Positions 15,402 through 15,935 of a stretch of 15,935 nt of DNA are shown in pieces. Within the stretch, counting starts at the first letter, position 1, and each line of letters opens with the position of its first letter. The stretch comes from Gemmatimonadota bacterium (GTDB lineage: Bacteria; Gemmatimonadota; Gemmatimonadetes; Gemmatimonadales; GWC2-71-9), in the NCBI GenBank assembly GCA_003220855.1, contig QHTP01000001.1:1-15935 (forward strand). Direction: 5' to 3'. The translations under genes were made by a program, and so were the position numbers. A model generated the notes under the pieces. That model made no database searches, was not told where the DNA came from, and saw only the letters and a program-made list of their open reading frames with translations.

Positions 15402-15772
15402 GGTTTCCTCTCCCGGAGCCGCTCCGCCAATAGCTTCCGCAGGCGGCGCAGCTCCTCGTCAGTCAGATTCTTGTCAGAGACTAACTGGGTCATCAACAGC
15501 TCGGGCGAGCCGTCGAACACCTTGTCGACGATTCGGCGCAGGGCGCTGCGGCCGGCGGCCGCCCGCTTGACCAACGGGCGATAGCGGTGGGCGCGTCCCT
15601 CCCCGGTGTGAGCGACGTGGCCCTTCTGCTCGAGGGTGCGGAGCACGGTGAGGACGGTCGTGTAGGCGAGGTCGTCCGCCAGCCGCTCTCGAACCTCCGC
15701 GACTGTCGCAGACTGGGCGTTCCACAAGACGCTCATGACGTCGAGCTCGCGGTCGGTGAAGTTGATGTGCAC
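15398..15772 (-). CDS. blaI: BlaI/MecI/CopY-family transcriptional repressor
   Basis: This is a 124-aa winged-helix repressor. The N-terminal DNA-binding domain is clear: FTDRELDVMSVLW, AEVRERLADDLAYTTVLTVLRTLEQKGHVAH, then GRAHRYRPLV; the C-terminal dimerisation part (about residues 72-124) ends LRRLRKLLAERLRERKP. The start is a GTG at 15772. The bases just before it (CCTCCT on the coding strand) are not a ribosome site, so initiation may be weak or the start may need checking. The gene is followed by the M56 sensor halves with an ATGA overlap. A strong promoter with two operator-like inverted repeats lies directly upstream, pointing to autorepression. The symbol is used in the family sense; a link to beta-lactam resistance is not shown, as no beta-lactamase gene is in the window. 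Confidence 0.9.
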   Translation of the reverse strand: MHINFTDRELDVMSVLWNAQSATVAEVRERLADDLAYTTVLTVLRTLEQKGHVAHTGEGRAHRYRPLVKRAAAGRSALRRIVDKVFDGSPELLMTQLVSDKNLTDEELRRLRKLLAERLRERKP

Positions 15773-15782
15773 AGGAGGCTCT

Positions 15783-15804
15783 ATCTACTAGCGTTGTAGT
15801 AGAT
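15783..15804. promoter_or_regulatory. Operator-like inverted repeat 1 (blaI promoter, -10/start region)
   Basis: ATCTACTA (15783-15790) and TAGTAGAT (15797-15804) are perfect 8-base arms around a 6-base spacer. The element overlaps the last bases of the -10 box and the expected transcription start of blaI. The TACTA/TAGTA-type arms resemble BlaI/MecI-family operators. It is likely a repressor site. Confidence 0.7.
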
Positions 15805-15832
15805 GATATGGAGGAGAGCGGACGTTTGTCAA
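15803..15832 (-). promoter_or_regulatory. Promoter of blaI and the M56 gene
   Basis: On the minus strand a perfect -35 TTGACA (plus-strand 15827-15832) is followed after 18 bases by TATCAT (15803-15808), a five-of-six match to the -10 consensus. Transcription would start near 15796, giving a leader of about 24 bases before the GTG at 15772. Inverted repeats overlap both boxes. Confidence 0.75.
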
Positions 15833-15845
15833 CTAGTTTGTTAGT
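15832..15845. promoter_or_regulatory. Operator-like inverted repeat 2 (upstream edge of the blaI -35 box)
   Basis: ACTA (15832-15835) and TAGT (15842-15845) are separated by 6 bases, the same core geometry as repeat 1, whose inner arms are also ACTA-N6-TAGT. The centres of the two repeats are 45 bp apart. The left arm touches the first base of the -35 box. The arms are short, so the call rests on the match to repeat 1. Confidence 0.5.
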
Positions 15846-15879
15846 AGTAGCTGTGGCGGGAACGCAACGACCAAAACGT

Positions 15880-15911
15880 CGGGGGAGGTTGCATCGGCCC
15901 AACCTCCCCCG
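15880..15911 (-). terminator. Perfect 11-bp hairpin, possible terminator of a gene to the right
   Basis: CGGGGGAGGTT (15880-15890) and AACCTCCCCCG (15901-15911) pair perfectly around a 10-base loop. On the minus strand the stem is followed by ACGTTTTGG, a short T run, so it could end a minus-strand transcript entering from beyond the window and insulate the blaI promoter. The T run is weak and starts three bases after the stem, so another structural role is possible. The rest of the 15846-15935 stretch holds no gene; its right end is pyrimidine-rich with two CCTCCA copies. Confidence 0.4.
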
Positions 15912-15935
15912 TCCTCCACCGACCTCCACAACCTC

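Noticed and set aside
14950..15570. Plus-strand open frame of 206 codons near the right end
   Set aside because: It is Arg/Ala/Ser-rich with no domain, and lies antisense to the clear BlaI and M56 coding frames.
15398..15935. Beta-lactam resistance locus
   Set aside because: A BlaI-type repressor alone does not show resistance. No beta-lactamase or penicillin-binding sensor domain is visible, and this repressor family controls many other functions.
1..15935. Mobile element, prophage or CRISPR content
   Set aside because: No transposase, integrase, terminal repeats, spaced direct repeats or tRNA-adjacent attachment site was seen. The genes are housekeeping and similar in composition.

Overview
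The window is a GC-rich bacterial chromosome segment. It is dominated by one long, tightly packed plus-strand operon (truA fragment to ppdK, about 1-13189), followed by minus-strand genes (13186-15772). The protein types, the GC-rich codon use and the BlaI repressor next to an M56 protease/TonB-C sensor suggest a member of Gemmatimonadota. That placement is inference from gene content; no rRNA or other phylogenetic marker is present.

Layout, plus strand: 3' part of truA (tRNA pseudouridine synthase); a short transaldolase; purB; purC; psd and pssA (phosphatidylethanolamine synthesis); purS; purQ; a proline/alanine-rich lipoprotein gene; a small zinc-ribbon protein gene; purL; purF; ppdK (pyruvate phosphate dikinase). 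Nine of the twelve junctions are 4-nt start/stop overlaps (ATGA, GTGA or TTGA), one is a 59-nt overlap (purQ/lipoprotein), and two are 7-nt gaps. No promoter or terminator is visible inside this run, so it is most simply read as one transcript that starts upstream of the window. The purine genes supply the amidotransferase (PurF), the three-part FGAM synthase (PurS, PurQ, PurL), SAICAR synthetase (PurC) and adenylosuccinate lyase (PurB). PurB, and to a lesser degree PurC, resemble the eukaryotic-type enzymes. Two genes not linked to purine synthesis by known function, the lipoprotein and the zinc ribbon, sit between purQ and purL.

Layout, minus strand: a YIP1-family membrane protein gene converges on ppdK with a 4-bp overlap. 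Beyond it lies a BlaI-type repressor gene followed by an M56 (BlaR1-like) sensor protease gene that is broken into two reading frames. The N-terminal membrane half ends in TGA. The second half carries the HExxH motif and a C-terminal TonB domain, and begins in another frame at an ATG overlapping that stop by 7 nt. About 35 residues expected between the halves appear to be missing. Upstream of blaI is a clear sigma70-type promoter (TTGACA, 18-nt spacer, TATCAT) with two inverted repeats of the same ACTA-N6-TAGT geometry, one at the -35 and one over the -10/start region. This looks like an autoregulated BlaI operator region. A perfect 11-bp hairpin lies at the right edge.

No tRNA, rRNA, CRISPR array, insertion sequence or integrase was seen. 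There is no gene-free stretch longer than about 165 bases.
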